Source of the DNA: Hyaloscypha bicolor E | Lineage: Eukaryota; Ascomycota; Leotiomycetes; Helotiales; Hyaloscyphaceae | Direction: 5' to 3' | Assembly: GCF_002865645.1 (NCBI RefSeq) | Contig: NW_020194685.1 | Coordinates: 310,001-374,000 of the forward strand | Length of the DNA: 64,000 nt | In this document: in pieces, positions 28,822-40,849 of the stretch | How the letters are laid out: each line of letters opens with the position of its first letter | Numbering within the stretch: the first letter of the stretch is position 1 | Program-made: the position numbers and the translations under genes | Notes under the pieces: model-generated | The model's input: only the letters and a program-made list of their open reading frames with translations | What the model was told of the DNA's origin: nothing | Databases searched by the model: none

Positions 28822-31077
28822 TATATATATAAAGGCTTATATTAATATTTATAGCTTTTTTAAAAGCCTTAAATTCAAATATTAAAATTTAAATAAATAA
28901 AATACTATTATATTAGCTTTTATAATAGCTAAATTCCCGGGAAAAAAATATTTGAAACTATTTAATTATTAATTAATAAACTATATTAATTATAATATAA
29001 TTTTATATTTAATTTATAAAATACCGAATTTCTTTATAATAAGATTATTATCTTTTATTAAGGTTTCCGGATATATAAATATATAATATTAGACTTTCTT
29101 ATAAATCTCGGCTAGTTTATTAATAAGTTCTAGTTATTTATTACTATATATAAAAGTAAATAATAAGCTAATTCCGAAATCTTTTTTATTAATTAATAAT
29201 ACTATTTTTAGAATTCTTTAAGCTATTATTTATTTAGAAATTATTAATATAAATCTAGCTATAATTTCGAAACTCGTAATAATTATTTCAAATCCTATAA
29301 TTATAATAATTATATTTTAAAGTTATATTTTATATATAAGAAATCCAAATATTATTTATAGAAATATATATTAAAGAAATAAAAAACTAAAAAAAGCTCG
29401 ATTTAGGAATAGGAATAGAAATATTTATTAGTTCAGATTTCGAAATACTTGTAATTTTAATAAATACTTTAGTAATATTTATATATAGTATATTATTAAA
29501 GCCAAGAATAAAAAAATAATAAAAATAATAAAAATAAACTAGTAAATAATACTTTTAAGGCTTTATTAATAGAAATAAATAAGGAAAAGAAATATTACTT
29601 AAATTTCTATTTTATTTTAGTTAAGAGCTTTTTAGCTATTTTTATTACTTTTGCTTTATTAATAACTATAACTAATACCCTTATAAATAATCTCATTTCT
29701 TTTCCTTTTATATATTAGATAATAGGCAAAAACCATACTTTAGAGTTTATTAAACCCTTAATAGAAAACGCTTAGACTTTTATAATTAATATTAAAGTTT
29801 CTAAATACTTAATTACTAGTTTTAATTAATTTCAAGGTTTATAATAAACTAATAATAGTATTAAATTTCATAAAACTATTAAAAATCAAGTTAATATTTA
29901 GTTTAGTATTAGATTTATATTTTCTATTAAATTTATAATAGTAAATATACTAATTAAATAAAATAATTATAATTCTATATTATATTTTTAAAGACTTTAT
30001 TTTTAAAAACTTTATTTTTATTTAGCCTAGCTAATATAAATAAGCTAGGGATCTATTTTAATAATTTTACTAATTATTTTATTACTTTTATTAGAAACTA
30101 TATATTTATAATATAATATTTTAAATGCTTTTTCTTATTTTAGAATACTATATTATAAGGCTTTATTTTCGAATTCTTTATTTATAATTCCTGTTTTTTT
30201 ATAAAGATTAAATTATAATATTTATATTATTAATTTGGCTATTTATTTATTAATAAACTCCGAAATATACTAAAATAAGCAAATTATAATATTAATATAA
30301 AGGCCTTTAAATATCTTATAAAGTATTATAAATAATACTAGAAATATAGCTAATTATTTAAATAATTCAAGTTTAATCTAAAAAATAATATTAGCTTTAA
30401 TTATTCTATTATTATTAATATTTTCTATATTTTATATTATTAATAAAAGTATTTAATATTAAATAGACTAATAGCTCTAGAATATTAATATAATATATAT
30501 CTGAAATATATTTAAATAATATTAGATTAATAACTATTTAGGCTCTTCTAATTAGATTATAATAAATACTAGAAAGTAGTTTATTAATAAGAAATTTATT
30601 TGGCTTATAAATACTATAGAAACTAAAGTTAAAATTATTTCTATAAAAGCTTATAATTCTATTAGAATTATAAAATACTATTATAGCCTAATCTAATATA
30701 TTTATTTTATTATTATAGCTAAAGTTAATAGAATTAATAAGAATATTATATTTTAAATAGCTTTTAAGGCTATTAATAACTTTATAAATCCTAATAGTAT
30801 TATTTTAACTTTCTTAATTTATAATACTTTATTTTAAATAATTAAATATAATATTTTATTATTTATTATATTATAGTAATTAGTAGTATTTAAAAAACTA
30901 ATAATAGAAATTTAGAAGCTTTAAGCTAGATATTAAATTACAAATACTTGAAATACTTGAAATAATTCTAGTATTACTAATATTTATAAACTATTTCTGA
31001 ATTCGAATATTCTTATTTAATATAAAAGAAATATTATTTAATCTAGTAATTAAAATAAATTATATAATGTAATACGG

Positions 31078-31374
31078 CAAGCCGTACTCTCCAAAAATCA
31101 TATTGTTTTAGCGGTTTTGAGGTTTTGGTTATATGGCAAAGGCCGCAGCCTTTTATATATGACTTGCAGGAATTATATAAGAAAGCTGGTTTTTTTATAG
31201 TTCTAGAGAATAATCCCTTCTCAATATTTAATTAATTAAGCTTTTGTATACTATATACTATTTATATTTTACTATTTATGCTTTTAATCTTATTATTTTA
31301 TTATTAAGTTATATTTTATACTCTAGTATACTTTATATGAGTTTTTGTCTTATTATAGTTTCTCTTCTATAATA
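31078..31374 (+). repeat. Solo LTR of the B family inside Copia A
   Basis: About 297 bp beginning TGTAATACGGC and ending near TATAATA, with no internal region. It is the least mutated of the three B-family LTRs. Copia A is continuous across it when compared with Copia C at about 50,325. The target duplication is imperfect (TATAA on the left, AATAA overlapping the LTR end on the right), so the right end may be off by a few bases. Confidence 0.82.
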
Positions 31375-32414
31375 AACTAATAGCTATTAACGGGAAAAAC
31401 TATATACTAGCTCTATTATATAATAATATTATCTTTTATTTAACTTCTATAAAGCCCTTTTATATACGAGATATTAAGGTTATTACTAATAGCCCTAAAT
31501 CTAAACTTATTTCTAAATTTTATAATAAAGCCAAAAGTAATATAAATATAATTCCTTTTATTATTTCCGCTATTTTATTAAAGTATAATAAAGAATACTT
31601 TTATAAGAACTCTAATATTATAATATTCCTATAAGATAATATTTAGTATAACAATTTCCGTTATATTAAAATTATTGGATTTCCAAAAAGAAAAATATTT
31701 AAGATTATTTCTAGATCTTAGATATTAAAATATATATATATATTTAATTTCCGATTTATTAATAAAATTAAAAATTAAGGTATTAAAAAGAAACTAAAGA
31801 AATTAAAACTTATTATTTAAGCTTATAATAATAATAAAAAGCATATTATATTAATTTAATTATTTATTATTTAATATATTAGTTAGAGAATTATTTTTAA
31901 TATTATTATTATAATAATAAATATTATAGAATTATATTTATATAATATTTTATAAGCTCATATCTAATTAATAATTTTACTTAATTATAATTTTCATATT
32001 AATTTATTTTATAAGCCTATTAAAAAGCTAAATTTAAAAAAAAATTATTTTAAAAGTTATAAAACTATTAGTTTAAAACTTATTATTTCTATTATATTAA
32101 TAAGCTTTTTATAAAATAGTTAATTATAACTCTTATTTCCTTTATAATAAATAACTTTTTAGAATTATTAGCCTTTAAACTAATAATATCCTATTTATTA
32201 GAACTAATAATTTTATAAAAACAAAATAATTAAAGCTTTAAAAAGCTAAGTTCTTAATTAAAAAATATAAATACTTTACTTTTAATTATAATCTCAAATT
32301 TAATAAAGGTATTATTTATATAAATATTACTAGAATTACTTTTATATAAAAATACTAATATAAAAACTTCTAAATTATTTCTATAAAAAGTATTATTATT
32401 ATAAATAATAAGAA

Positions 32415-32510
32415 TACTATTTATTAAAATCTCTTTATTAAAATCTCTTTATTAAAATCTCTTTATTAAAATCTAATATATTATCTAATATATTATCTAA
32501 TATACTAGGA
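32415..32510. repeat. Two short tandem repeats in Copia A
   Basis: About four copies of a 14-base unit (ATTAAAATCTCTTT) are followed by about three copies of a 12-13-base unit built on ATCTAATATATT. Copia C has single, diverged versions at 51,400-51,450, so the arrays expanded in copy A after insertion. Confidence 0.85.
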
Positions 32511-33284
32511 AAATATATATTATATTAGTCTATTAGCTAGAAGCTTTATATAATCTATTAATTATTATTTAAGTTATTAAACTTTTAAAAACTAATATAA
32601 AAGTACTTAATAAATATATTTAATAGTAAATTAAGAATATTATTAGAGAACTAAAATTTATAAAGCTAGTAAAGAAGTTTTTAGACTTAATTATCTTTAT
32701 AAATACTTTATCTATAAATAATAGAGATTTCTTTTTCTAAATTAGATATATTCTAGTTCTAGTAAATAGAATTAGATATACTAATATTATTTACTAATTC
32801 TTTACTAAATACAAGAGAGTTACTAGATATATTCTAGCTTTATAACTTTATAATATGGCTTATAGTTTTAATATAGGTACTTTAATTAAATATATAATTA
32901 ATAAAATATTAGAAATAAAACTATTACTAGTTATTTATATAAATTCGAAATTATTATATAAATACTTTATTAAATTGAATACTACTTAAAAGAAACGCCT
33001 AATAATTAATATAATATATCTTTACTAGATATATAAATAATAAGAAATTATAGAAATTAAATAAATTAAAAGAAAATCAAATATTCTTAAATACCTTATT
33101 AATACGAATATTATATAATTAGATATAAAAAAATAAATCGAATATAAATAGAGCAGGAAATAAATATATGAGATAAAAGAATATATATAAATATTTCCTT
33201 AGTAAAGATATCTGGATATCTAATACTAGGCCAGATTAGGGAATTAGTATATAATTAAAAGAAAATACTATTTTTTATATTTTT

Positions 33285-33465
33285 AAAGAAATAATTAAAG
33301 ATAATAAAATATAAATAATAAATAATAATTATATAACCTTATATTATATAAATAATTTAACTAGTAACTAGTTTCTATTAGGCTTAGTAAATTTAGGAAT
33401 TATATATTAAAATTATAATACTATAATTCTTATTTTTAAATAATAACTATTTTATTAACTTATAC
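33285..33465 (+). repeat. Truncated 3' LTR of Copia A
   Basis: It matches the middle of the family LTR, including the stretch around the conserved TTAGGCTTAG at 33,380-33,390. It lacks roughly the first 80 bases and the last 70-80 bases. Element E' resumes immediately to the right. Confidence 0.7.
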
Positions 33466-34985
33466 TATCTTTTATAAATAATTATAAAAAAAATATAAAA
33501 CTTCTAAAATATTTAACTAGAATATATTTAAAACTTATTAAAATTATAGCAAGTATTTTATATTTTATTAAAATTAGAATATAGCTTTTTTGAGTAAAAA
33601 TATAATTCTAAAAACTAATAATATTAATTTAAAATATTTTTATTTATATAAGAATTAATTAAAATAAAAATAATCCTAAGATATCTTAAAAAATATATAT
33701 TAATATTTCCTTATAGCTTATTTTTAATCTAAATTAGCTAATTATTAAAAAATAATATAATTTCTAATAAAAAGAATTAAATTTAGAAACTTAATAATTT
33801 TAAAATCTCTAAAAAAAAGTTTAAAATATAAGGAATTCTAAACGGAACTAAATAAGAAATAGTTCGGATTTTTTTTTAAAAAAAAAAGTTTAAAATAACT
33901 AGAATTATAAAAATAATAGAAATAAATAAAATAAACGTAATTAAAGCTATTATAAACTAATTTATTATAGCTATATAGTATTTAATATTCTTTTCGAATT
34001 TAGTATTATAAAGCTTAATATTCTCGAAAATGGCTTTATTATAATTATAAATATTCTAATATAAAAAAGCTTTATAAATATTATTTTAATAGCTTTTTAT
34101 AATAATATTAATATTTAAAAATAAAGTATTAGATTTTCTAGTTTATTTATATAACTTTCTAATAATAATATAATTATTAGTTTTTAGAAACTTTAAAATA
34201 AAAATAAAGAATTTTATTTCTATAAACTTATTTATAAATTTTCTAGAAATACTAATAAGATATTTAATTCAGGAAAAACTATTAATAAAATAATCTAAAC
34301 TAGTAGAAGTCTTAAAAACCTTAATAAAAATTTAATATAATTTCTAGTTATATAATATTCTAGGAAATTAATTAATTATATTTTTTCTTTATTATATTTT
34401 TCCTAATAATCTTATTACTAATATATATATAAAACTTATAAAATTATAAAATAGAACTTAAAAATAATAGTTAAATTACTAGCCTATAAGTATTTATTAT
34501 TCTAAAACTTAGTTAAAGAATAGCTTTTATATAAAGTTTTTTGATTTTCGGGATTTTCGGAAAAGTTTCTAATATATTATTAATATATATTTATAAAAAT
34601 ATAAATATTTAATTTCATTAAAAATTCTAAAGCTTTTTGCTTTTATTATTTTAAAGTCTATAACTTGTATTTCTAATAGTTCTAAATTAGTTTATTTAAA
34701 ATTCTTTATAGAATTAAAGAAAATAAGTTTTAAATACTATTATAAATATAATATTTAGGGCTTAAAAAGCAAAATAGAATTTTTTTTATAAAGATAATTT
34801 AAAGCTAAAAAAGAAAAAACTAGAATATAAAAGGCTATAAAGAAGTATATATATCCTATAATATACTAGTTCCAAAGGGGCTTAGCCTTCTAAATATTTC
34901 TAGTATATTCTAAGCATACTTCCCTAGTAAGGCGGCCGAGTTACATACGTCTAGGAGGCATCTGGGCATCTGATGAATCGTGACA
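33466..34985 (-). mobile_element. Gypsy element E' (reverse), piece 3 with 5' LTR
   Basis: This is the 5' end of the inverted E copy. The LTR is at 34,738-34,985 and the internal part from 34,737 leftwards to 33,466. The reverse complement aligns closely with element E from 37,568 to about 39,125. E' therefore lacks the sequence matching E 39,125-41,315, lost together with the end of Copia A. The two copies form inverted repeats of about 1.5 kb on either side of the gene island. Confidence 0.85.
34738..34985 (-). repeat. 5' LTR of E', inverted, next to gene island
   Basis: A 248-bp LTR whose outer end GTGACA is intact at 34,980-34,985. The roughly 90 bases nearest the gene keep CG and CA/TG pairs, while the inner half is strongly AT-rich. 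It is the mirror partner of 37,568-37,823. Confidence 0.87.
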
Positions 34986-35484
34986 AATACTAGAGAATTA
35001 GAGATGAAAGTGGCTCCAAATAGAGCCGCACGGGCAATGCTCATTTGGTACCTGGACATTGGAGGCTTGTCAAGCGCGACAATGATTGTAATATTCTTCG
35101 AGGCTTGTGAAATCTCGATGTCTGCTATTGAGTTTGAAACATTTGTTATGGTATTTCGTTATAACATTTAGGGTTGAGCCATTACTGGTTGCGTTAAATT
35201 AAAGAGCACTCGTGGATAATATTTAACTATAGGCAAGCTAAGGTTTTCTTTCATTTGTCCTATAATGGCTATAGTAAACATGAGCCAAGAATGGAGATTA
35301 GTCAACTGGGGTAATTGTATACTTTTAACACAGCTTGCGACGCTGTAGATCTAAATATTGAACAAATGCCATCCACAAAAAGACATGATATTAGCACCAG
35401 CCAAGGCTATTTAGCCACTTCAAGCTATTTGCAATACCTCTCCTAATTCAACCCCGTTGTTTAGAAGACACCCCGCCCATTTCC
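34986..35484. other. Island DNA downstream of the oxidoreductase gene
   Basis: About 500 bp of ordinary composition between LTR E' and the stop codon of the oxidoreductase. No RNA gene or repeat was recognised, and the 63-codon frame at 34,980 has no coding character. It probably contains the 3' UTR and terminator of the minus-strand gene. Confidence 0.5.
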
Positions 35485-37032
35485 TCAATCTTCTTTCAAG
35501 GCTGGGAATGAAGAGCTCGATTCCTTCTGCAACAAATACTCACCGCCTCTCCACGCTTTATACACGCCATACAGTCCACTAAATGGCCAAATGCTCCAGA
35601 AAAGCCATAGCAACCACGCCATCCACAAAGTGTGGATAGCCCGCTCCTCGGCTTCAACGTCAACCTTCACCTTATCATAAACACTCGGCAGGTACGACGC
35701 CCCATACTTGGCTCGGAGCTTATCGTATGCCGCACGTTCGTAAATGCTCCAGAATTCCTCCTTGGTGTAGTACGCGTGTGCATATAGCCACTTTCGCCCA
35801 CCGAGCTCGTCAACTTTGTGCTCAAGAAGCCGATTCTGGCGAACAAACTCGCTCCGGTTCTTCGAGCCCGGCCCCCAAACACCGAAGTTCATCATGAATT
35901 CAGGTGAGCCTTTCGGATCTGCAAGACTTGCGTACAAACCATGGCGGGCTTCAGGACAGCCACCATCACGCCGTTGCCGCAGTGGACACAGCCATAGCGG
36001 GTATAAGCCGAACGCATCGTGCAACCACTCATGAAATTTGGGCGCGGCGTCATATGGCAATGCCACGTCCTGGATAATATACATGCGTGACTGCCCGCTA
36101 GCATGTAGCGCGTGGTACATGATGCGGGTGTGCATGAAGCGGTCGAGAATAGAGCGGGTGATGCGGTTGAAGGGGGTGATGAAGTAGCGGAAGGCGTAGC
36201 GTCCCACCCAGAAGCCTCCGCGGTCGTAACGGAATAGGTAATCCACCAGCGGAACGTACTCCGTGACAGGTTCCTCCCGAGGGGTGTTTATGTCTACTCT
36301 CCGTTGCACATGGATGTAGAACCATGGGTCACTGCGGCGTGTAAATTGCTGTACATGAGCTCCGGCGGGAAGGGAAGAGGTGAGGCGGCCGGAACAGATG
36401 ACAATAGAGTCTCGTGCAAAGACGATTCCATCCAGATAATCGACCGTAGGGTTCGCCGTCTGGGCCTCGAATATCTTCATTGCATCGGGCATAGTCGACG
36501 CAGCATAATATGACAACTCGACGTACTTGGTTGCCTCCCTCAAGCGAACTTCCAATAGCGTTACAACACCGAGCGTTCCGAAGGACGAGGCGGCTCCCCA
36601 GAATACATCAGGATTCTCGGTCCTTGATGCCCTCGTCGTAGTGCCATTGGCAAGTACCATCTCGATCCAGTTTACGGTCCCGTCGAAAAAGCCATAGCGA
36701 AACGAACTGCTCTCCCCCGACGTGCCAGAGAATCCACCTCCAGCCGTGATGCCGGGGAATTCCATGACAACCAAGGGTATTAGGCCGTGCTCGAGGGTCG
36801 CCTGCAAAAGAGCGTCCATGGGAACATTAGGCTCGACAATGGCCGTTTTCGCCTCCGTGTCAATGCGAAGGACTTGGTTGAGTTTGCTTGTATCCACGGT
36901 GTTGTCCAGATAGCGCGACGAGTCGCGGGTGCTATTCGTCGAGCCGTGATAAATGCGAAATGGCTGCTGCACTTCCGAGAAAGAGCGGACGCTGGCTTCG
37001 ATGGCCGCAACAGCAGTGCCATGCGCTTCCAT
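35485..37032 (-). CDS. FAD-binding oxidoreductase, Delta24-sterol reductase (DHCR24) type
   Basis: An uninterrupted frame of 515 codons and a stop. The product has a PCMH-type FAD-binding domain: HGSTNSTR at residues 29-36, the core PGITAGGGFSGTSGE at about 93-107, and DVFWGAASSFGTLGVVT at about 142-158. The C-terminal half is of the DHCR24/DWF1 type. Family members reduce the side-chain C24 double bond of sterols with FAD and NADPH at the ER; in fungi the true substrate is often unknown, so the substrate is inference. A Trp-rich hydrophobic stretch at about 467-491 may be a membrane segment near the C-terminus. The ATG at 37,032 precedes an N-terminus typical of the family, and length is normal. 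No intron is seen. It is the only intact gene in about 54 kb of degraded transposons. Confidence 0.85.
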   Translation of the reverse strand: MEAHGTAVAAIEASVRSFSEVQQPFRIYHGSTNSTRDSSRYLDNTVDTSKLNQVLRIDTEAKTAIVEPNVPMDALLQATLEHGLIPLVVMEFPGITAGGGFSGTSGESSSFRYGFFDGTVNWIEMVLANGTTTRASRTENPDVFWGAASSFGTLGVVTLLEVRLREATKYVELSYYAASTMPDAMKIFEAQTANPTVDYLDGIVFARDSIVICSGRLTSSLPAGAHVQQFTRRSDPWFYIHVQRRVDINTPREEPVTEYVPLVDYLFRYDRGGFWVGRYAFRYFITPFNRITRSILDRFMHTRIMYHALHASGQSRMYIIQDVALPYDAAPKFHEWLHDAFGLYPLWLCPLRQRRDGGCPEARHGLYASLADPKGSPEFMMNFGVWGPGSKNRSEFVRQNRLLEHKVDELGGRKWLYAHAYYTKEEFWSIYERAAYDKLRAKYGASYLPSVYDKVKVDVEAEERAIHTLWMAWLLWLFWSIWPFSGLYGVYKAWRGGEYLLQKESSSSFPALKED

Positions 37033-37262
37033 GGCTTGGCTGATGGAGAGATGACACGGCGAGGATGGTGTGGATATGGGTGCGACTAAAGTTTGTGGTC
37101 AATGAAGGTCAAGCGGGTGAAATTTATCTTGTTGATTCCTTTTGCTATGTTTAGCCAGTTGGACGTTCCGGGTGAGAAGTACACGCAGCCATTTCCGCAC
37201 CCGGTTCGGGCCAGCTCGCCATGCTCGAAACTCCGACATCGATTTTTTAGTTTATATATTAG
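37033..37262 (-). promoter_or_regulatory. Upstream region of the oxidoreductase gene, TATA-like box
   Basis: On the minus strand a TATATAAA-like sequence lies at 37,251-37,258, about 220 bp before the ATG, and is the only good TATA candidate in the island. It directly touches the target duplication of the solo LTR at 37,263, so the insertion separated or replaced whatever control sequence lay further upstream. Promoter activity is inferred. Confidence 0.3.
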
Positions 37263-37499
37263 TGTCGGAATAGCTGCACTGCGAATTTCCTGGTCATGTG
37301 ACTAGTCATGTGAGCTCGCGTCGCATGCGTGACTCGACCGGTAGACTAGTCCCCATTAGGCTCAGTAGATTTAGGGATCGCATATCAACACCACGATCTG
37401 CGATCCTTACTTCCGAATATCAACCACTTCACTAACTTTGACGCACCAGCATCCCACGCATATTACGTAACGGTGCTACGCGTTACTGGTGAACCGACA
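37263..37499 (+). repeat. Solo Copia LTR, little mutated, perfect target duplication
   Basis: 237 bp starting TGTCGG and ending CCGACA (short terminal inverted repeats), flanked by ATTAG at 37,258-37,262 and 37,500-37,504. It is the GC-normal relative of the RIP-converted LTRs of Copia A and C, sharing for example the TTAGG-like block at 37,357-37,374. Its 5' half differs from theirs, so it may belong to a subfamily. It is a solo LTR made by LTR-LTR recombination or a small non-autonomous relative. Confidence 0.92.
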
Positions 37500-37567
37500 A
37501 TTAGATTAAAAAAAACAACCATATATCTAATAAAGATAAGTTTTCTAATACAATTATAGGCTATAAT

Positions 37568-37823
37568 TATTACGATTCATTAGATGCCTAGATGCCCAGA
37601 TGCCTCCTAGACGCACGTGACGCGGCCGCCTTACTAGGGAAGTATGCTTAGAATGTACTAGAGATATTTAGAAGGCTAAGCCCCTTTGGAACTAGTATAT
37701 TATAGGATATATATACTTCTTTATAGCCTTTTATATTCTAGTTTTTTCTTTTTTAGCTTTAAATTATCTTTATAAAAAAAAAAATATTTTGCTTTCTAAG
37801 CCCTAAATATTATATTTATAATA
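37568..37823 (+). repeat. 5' LTR of element E
   Basis: 256 bp. The first third holds three short AGATGCC-like units (about 37,580-37,605) and a GC-rich stretch with NotI-like GCGGCCGC at 37,622-37,629. The rest is AT-rich. It pairs as an inverted repeat with 34,738-34,985. Confidence 0.87.
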
Positions 37824-40800
37824 GTATTTAAAACTTATTTTCTTTAATTCTATAAAGAATTTTAAATAAACTAATTTAGAACTATTAGAAATATAAGTAA
37901 TAGATTTTAGAATAATAAAAGCAAAAAGCTTTAAAACTCCTAAAAGAATTAGATATTTATATTTTTATAAATATATATTAATAATATATTAGAAATCTTT
38001 TTAAAAAATCCCGAAAATTAAAAAACTTTTATATAAAAGCTATTCTTTAATTAAATTTTAGAATAATAAATACTTATAAACTAGTAATCTAATTATTATT
38101 TTTAAGTTCTATTTTATAATTTTATAGGTTTTATATATATTAATAATAATAAGATTATTAGAGAAAATATAATAAAAGAAAAAATATAATAAATTAATTT
38201 CTTAGAATATATATAATTAGAAACTATATTAATTTCTATTGAGATTTCTAAAGCTTTTATTAGTTTAGATTATTCTATTAATAGCTTTTCTAAATCAAAT
38301 ATTCTATTAATATTCTAAGAATTTTATTAAATAAATTTATAAAAATAAAATTCTTTATTTTATTATAAAGTCTCTAAAAAACTAATAATGTATATTACTA
38401 TTAACAGAATTTATATAAATGAACTAGAAAATCTAATACTTTATTTTTAAATATTAATATTATTATAAAAAGCTATTAAAATAATATTTATAAAGCTTTT
38501 TTATATTAGAATATTTATAATTATAATAAAGCTATTTTCGAAAATATTAAGTTTTATAATATTAAATTCAAAGGAAATATTAAATATTATATAATTATAA
38601 TAAATTAATTTATAATAGCTTTAGTTATTTCTATTTTATTTGTTTTTATTATTTCTATAATTCTAGCTATTTCGAATTTTTTTCTAAAAAATTCCGAACT
38701 ATTTTTTATTTATTTTTATTTAAAATCTTTTATATCTTATATATTTTTAGAAATACTAGAATTATTAAGTTTCTAGATCTAATTTTCTCTATTAGAGATT
38801 ATATTATCTTTAATAACTAGCTAGTTTAAATTAAAAACAAGTTATAAAAAATATTAATTTATATTTTTTAAAGAATCTTAAATTTATTTATATTTCTAAT
38901 AGATTTATAAATAATATTCTTATTTTAACTAATTTTTATAGAAATAAAAATAATTCGAATTAATATTATTAGTTTTTAGAATTATATTCTTATTTAAAAA
39001 AGCTATATTCTAATTCTAATAAAATATAAAATACTTATTATAATTTTAATAAACTTTAAATATATTTTAATTAAATATTTTAGGAATTTTATATTTTCTT
39101 TTTATAATTATTTATAAAAAGTAATATTAGTTTATATTTAATATTATATTATTAATAATTAGTAAATTAAGGCTATATATAAAAAGACTAAAAAATATAA
39201 GAAAATAAAAGCTATTTTAGCCAAGTTTATTTCTAGTATTATATTTTTTTATATTTTTTTATATTTTTAAAAAAGAATTTGAAGTATTTATATTTATTAT
39301 TATTATTAAAAAAAAATTTATAAGTATAAATAATATCTTATAAAAACTAAAAATTTCTTAATTATTAAATCTTATAATTATAATAAGTTTAATTATTATA
39401 TTAAGTATTATTTTATTAGAATATTTAATATCTATTTTAATAAAATATTTAGAGAATTCAAGTTCTAATTCTAATATAAAACCGGAAAATAAATACTTTT
39501 AAAAAAAGTTTTTATTTTAAGAACTTATAATATAAATTTAGTAAAAATTAATTTAATTTATCTAATAAAAATAAATACTTTTATAATACTTTATATTATT
39601 AGTATAAATTAATTAGAAATTAAGTTTTTTTACTTTTATTAATATAAAGCTTATTTAGCTTATAAAGTAATTCTTAGAAATAAAACTATAACTTCTTTTC
39701 TTATTTTATATTATATATAATTTTAATAAAAAGCTAGCTAAATTTATTAAAAGAATATATAAAAGTTTTATTTTTAATTATTTTAAATCTTAAAAATTAT
39801 AATAATATTCTTAATAGAAAATGGGCTATATATATTAATATTCTAGTTAATTATAAAAGATATAGGCTTATATAGCTAAATAATAAGCCTAAATCTATAT
39901 AATTTAATTATATTATTAGTATTTCTTTAATAATAGCTAAAGAAATAATCTAATAAAAAATATTAAAAAAATATTAATTAAGGAAAATACTAATTAAAAA
40001 GATACTAATTAAAAAATATTAATTAAAATAACACTAATTAATAAAACTCTGTTATAAGTTATTTTTTAGAAATCTATTATTCTTAAATAGTTTTTTTCTT
40101 TTTAATTTAATTAGAGGAAATTATATAAAACTATAAAAAAGAAACTTTTATAATTTAATTAAAATATAATATTTAAATAAAAGCCAAAAAAGTAAAAATG
40201 AATCTTTAATAAAAAGTAAATATTAGATCTAGCTATTTTTATTTTTATAATATTTATTTATATAATTAAATATATATATATATATATTATTAATTAATTC
40301 TCTATTTATAAAATTAATAAAGAATTTAAAACTCGGGAAAAAAAAGCTATTTTTGGTCTAGAGAATTAATAACTAGAAAAAACTAAACTTTAATAATTAT
40401 AAAAAATATTATTTCTAGAACTTAAAAAATATATTTCTATTTTCTTTAAAAAAAAATCTAATTTTTTTTTATAAACTATATAATTATAAGATTTAGATTA
40501 AAGGCCTAAAAGAAACTAAAAATATAAAATACTAATTTTTCTAGTAATAATTTATTTAAAAGCTTCTAGAAATTAAATATTTCTTAAAAAATCATTTAGC
40601 TAAAGGCTTATTAAATCTAGTTAAGCCCTTTTTATTTTATTAATTCTTTTTATAAAAGAAAGTAAATAGAAGTTTATATTTTTATATTAATTTCTATTTT
40701 TTAAATAATATTATTTAAAAGAATTAATTATTTAAAGCTAAAATTTATATTAAATTAAATATTTACTAAACTTTCTATTATATAGTTATAAACCTGAAAT

Positions 40801-40849
40801 CTTAAAAGCTAATAATATTTTATATTTACTATAAAATATATAAATGTAA

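Larger units (their letters stand above)
13919..33465 (+). mobile_element. Ty1/Copia element A, split by two insertions, 3' end truncated
   Basis: The 5' LTR (13,919-14,201) has the family ends TATTAA...CTAATA, RIP forms of TGTCGG...CCGACA seen in the intact solo LTR at 37,263. The internal region (14,202-15,685, 28,822-31,077, 31,375 to about 33,284) aligns along its length with Copia C. It is interrupted by Gypsy B (15,686-28,821) and a solo LTR (31,078-31,374). The 3' LTR survives only as about 33,285-33,465, missing both ends. It sits inside inverted element E', but the loss at the right end removed the second target duplication. Confidence 0.82.

Noticed and set aside
35667..37089. Several overlapping 60-100-codon frames on both strands across the oxidoreductase gene
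   Set aside because: They are shadow frames in GC-normal coding DNA without domains; the 515-codon minus-strand frame explains the region.
33466..39125. A foldback or DNA transposon with 1.5-kb terminal inverted repeats carrying the oxidoreductase as cargo
   Set aside because: The inverted arms are the 5' ends of two separate LTR elements with typical LTR ends. E has its own ATAAT duplication, so a single composite transposon is not needed.
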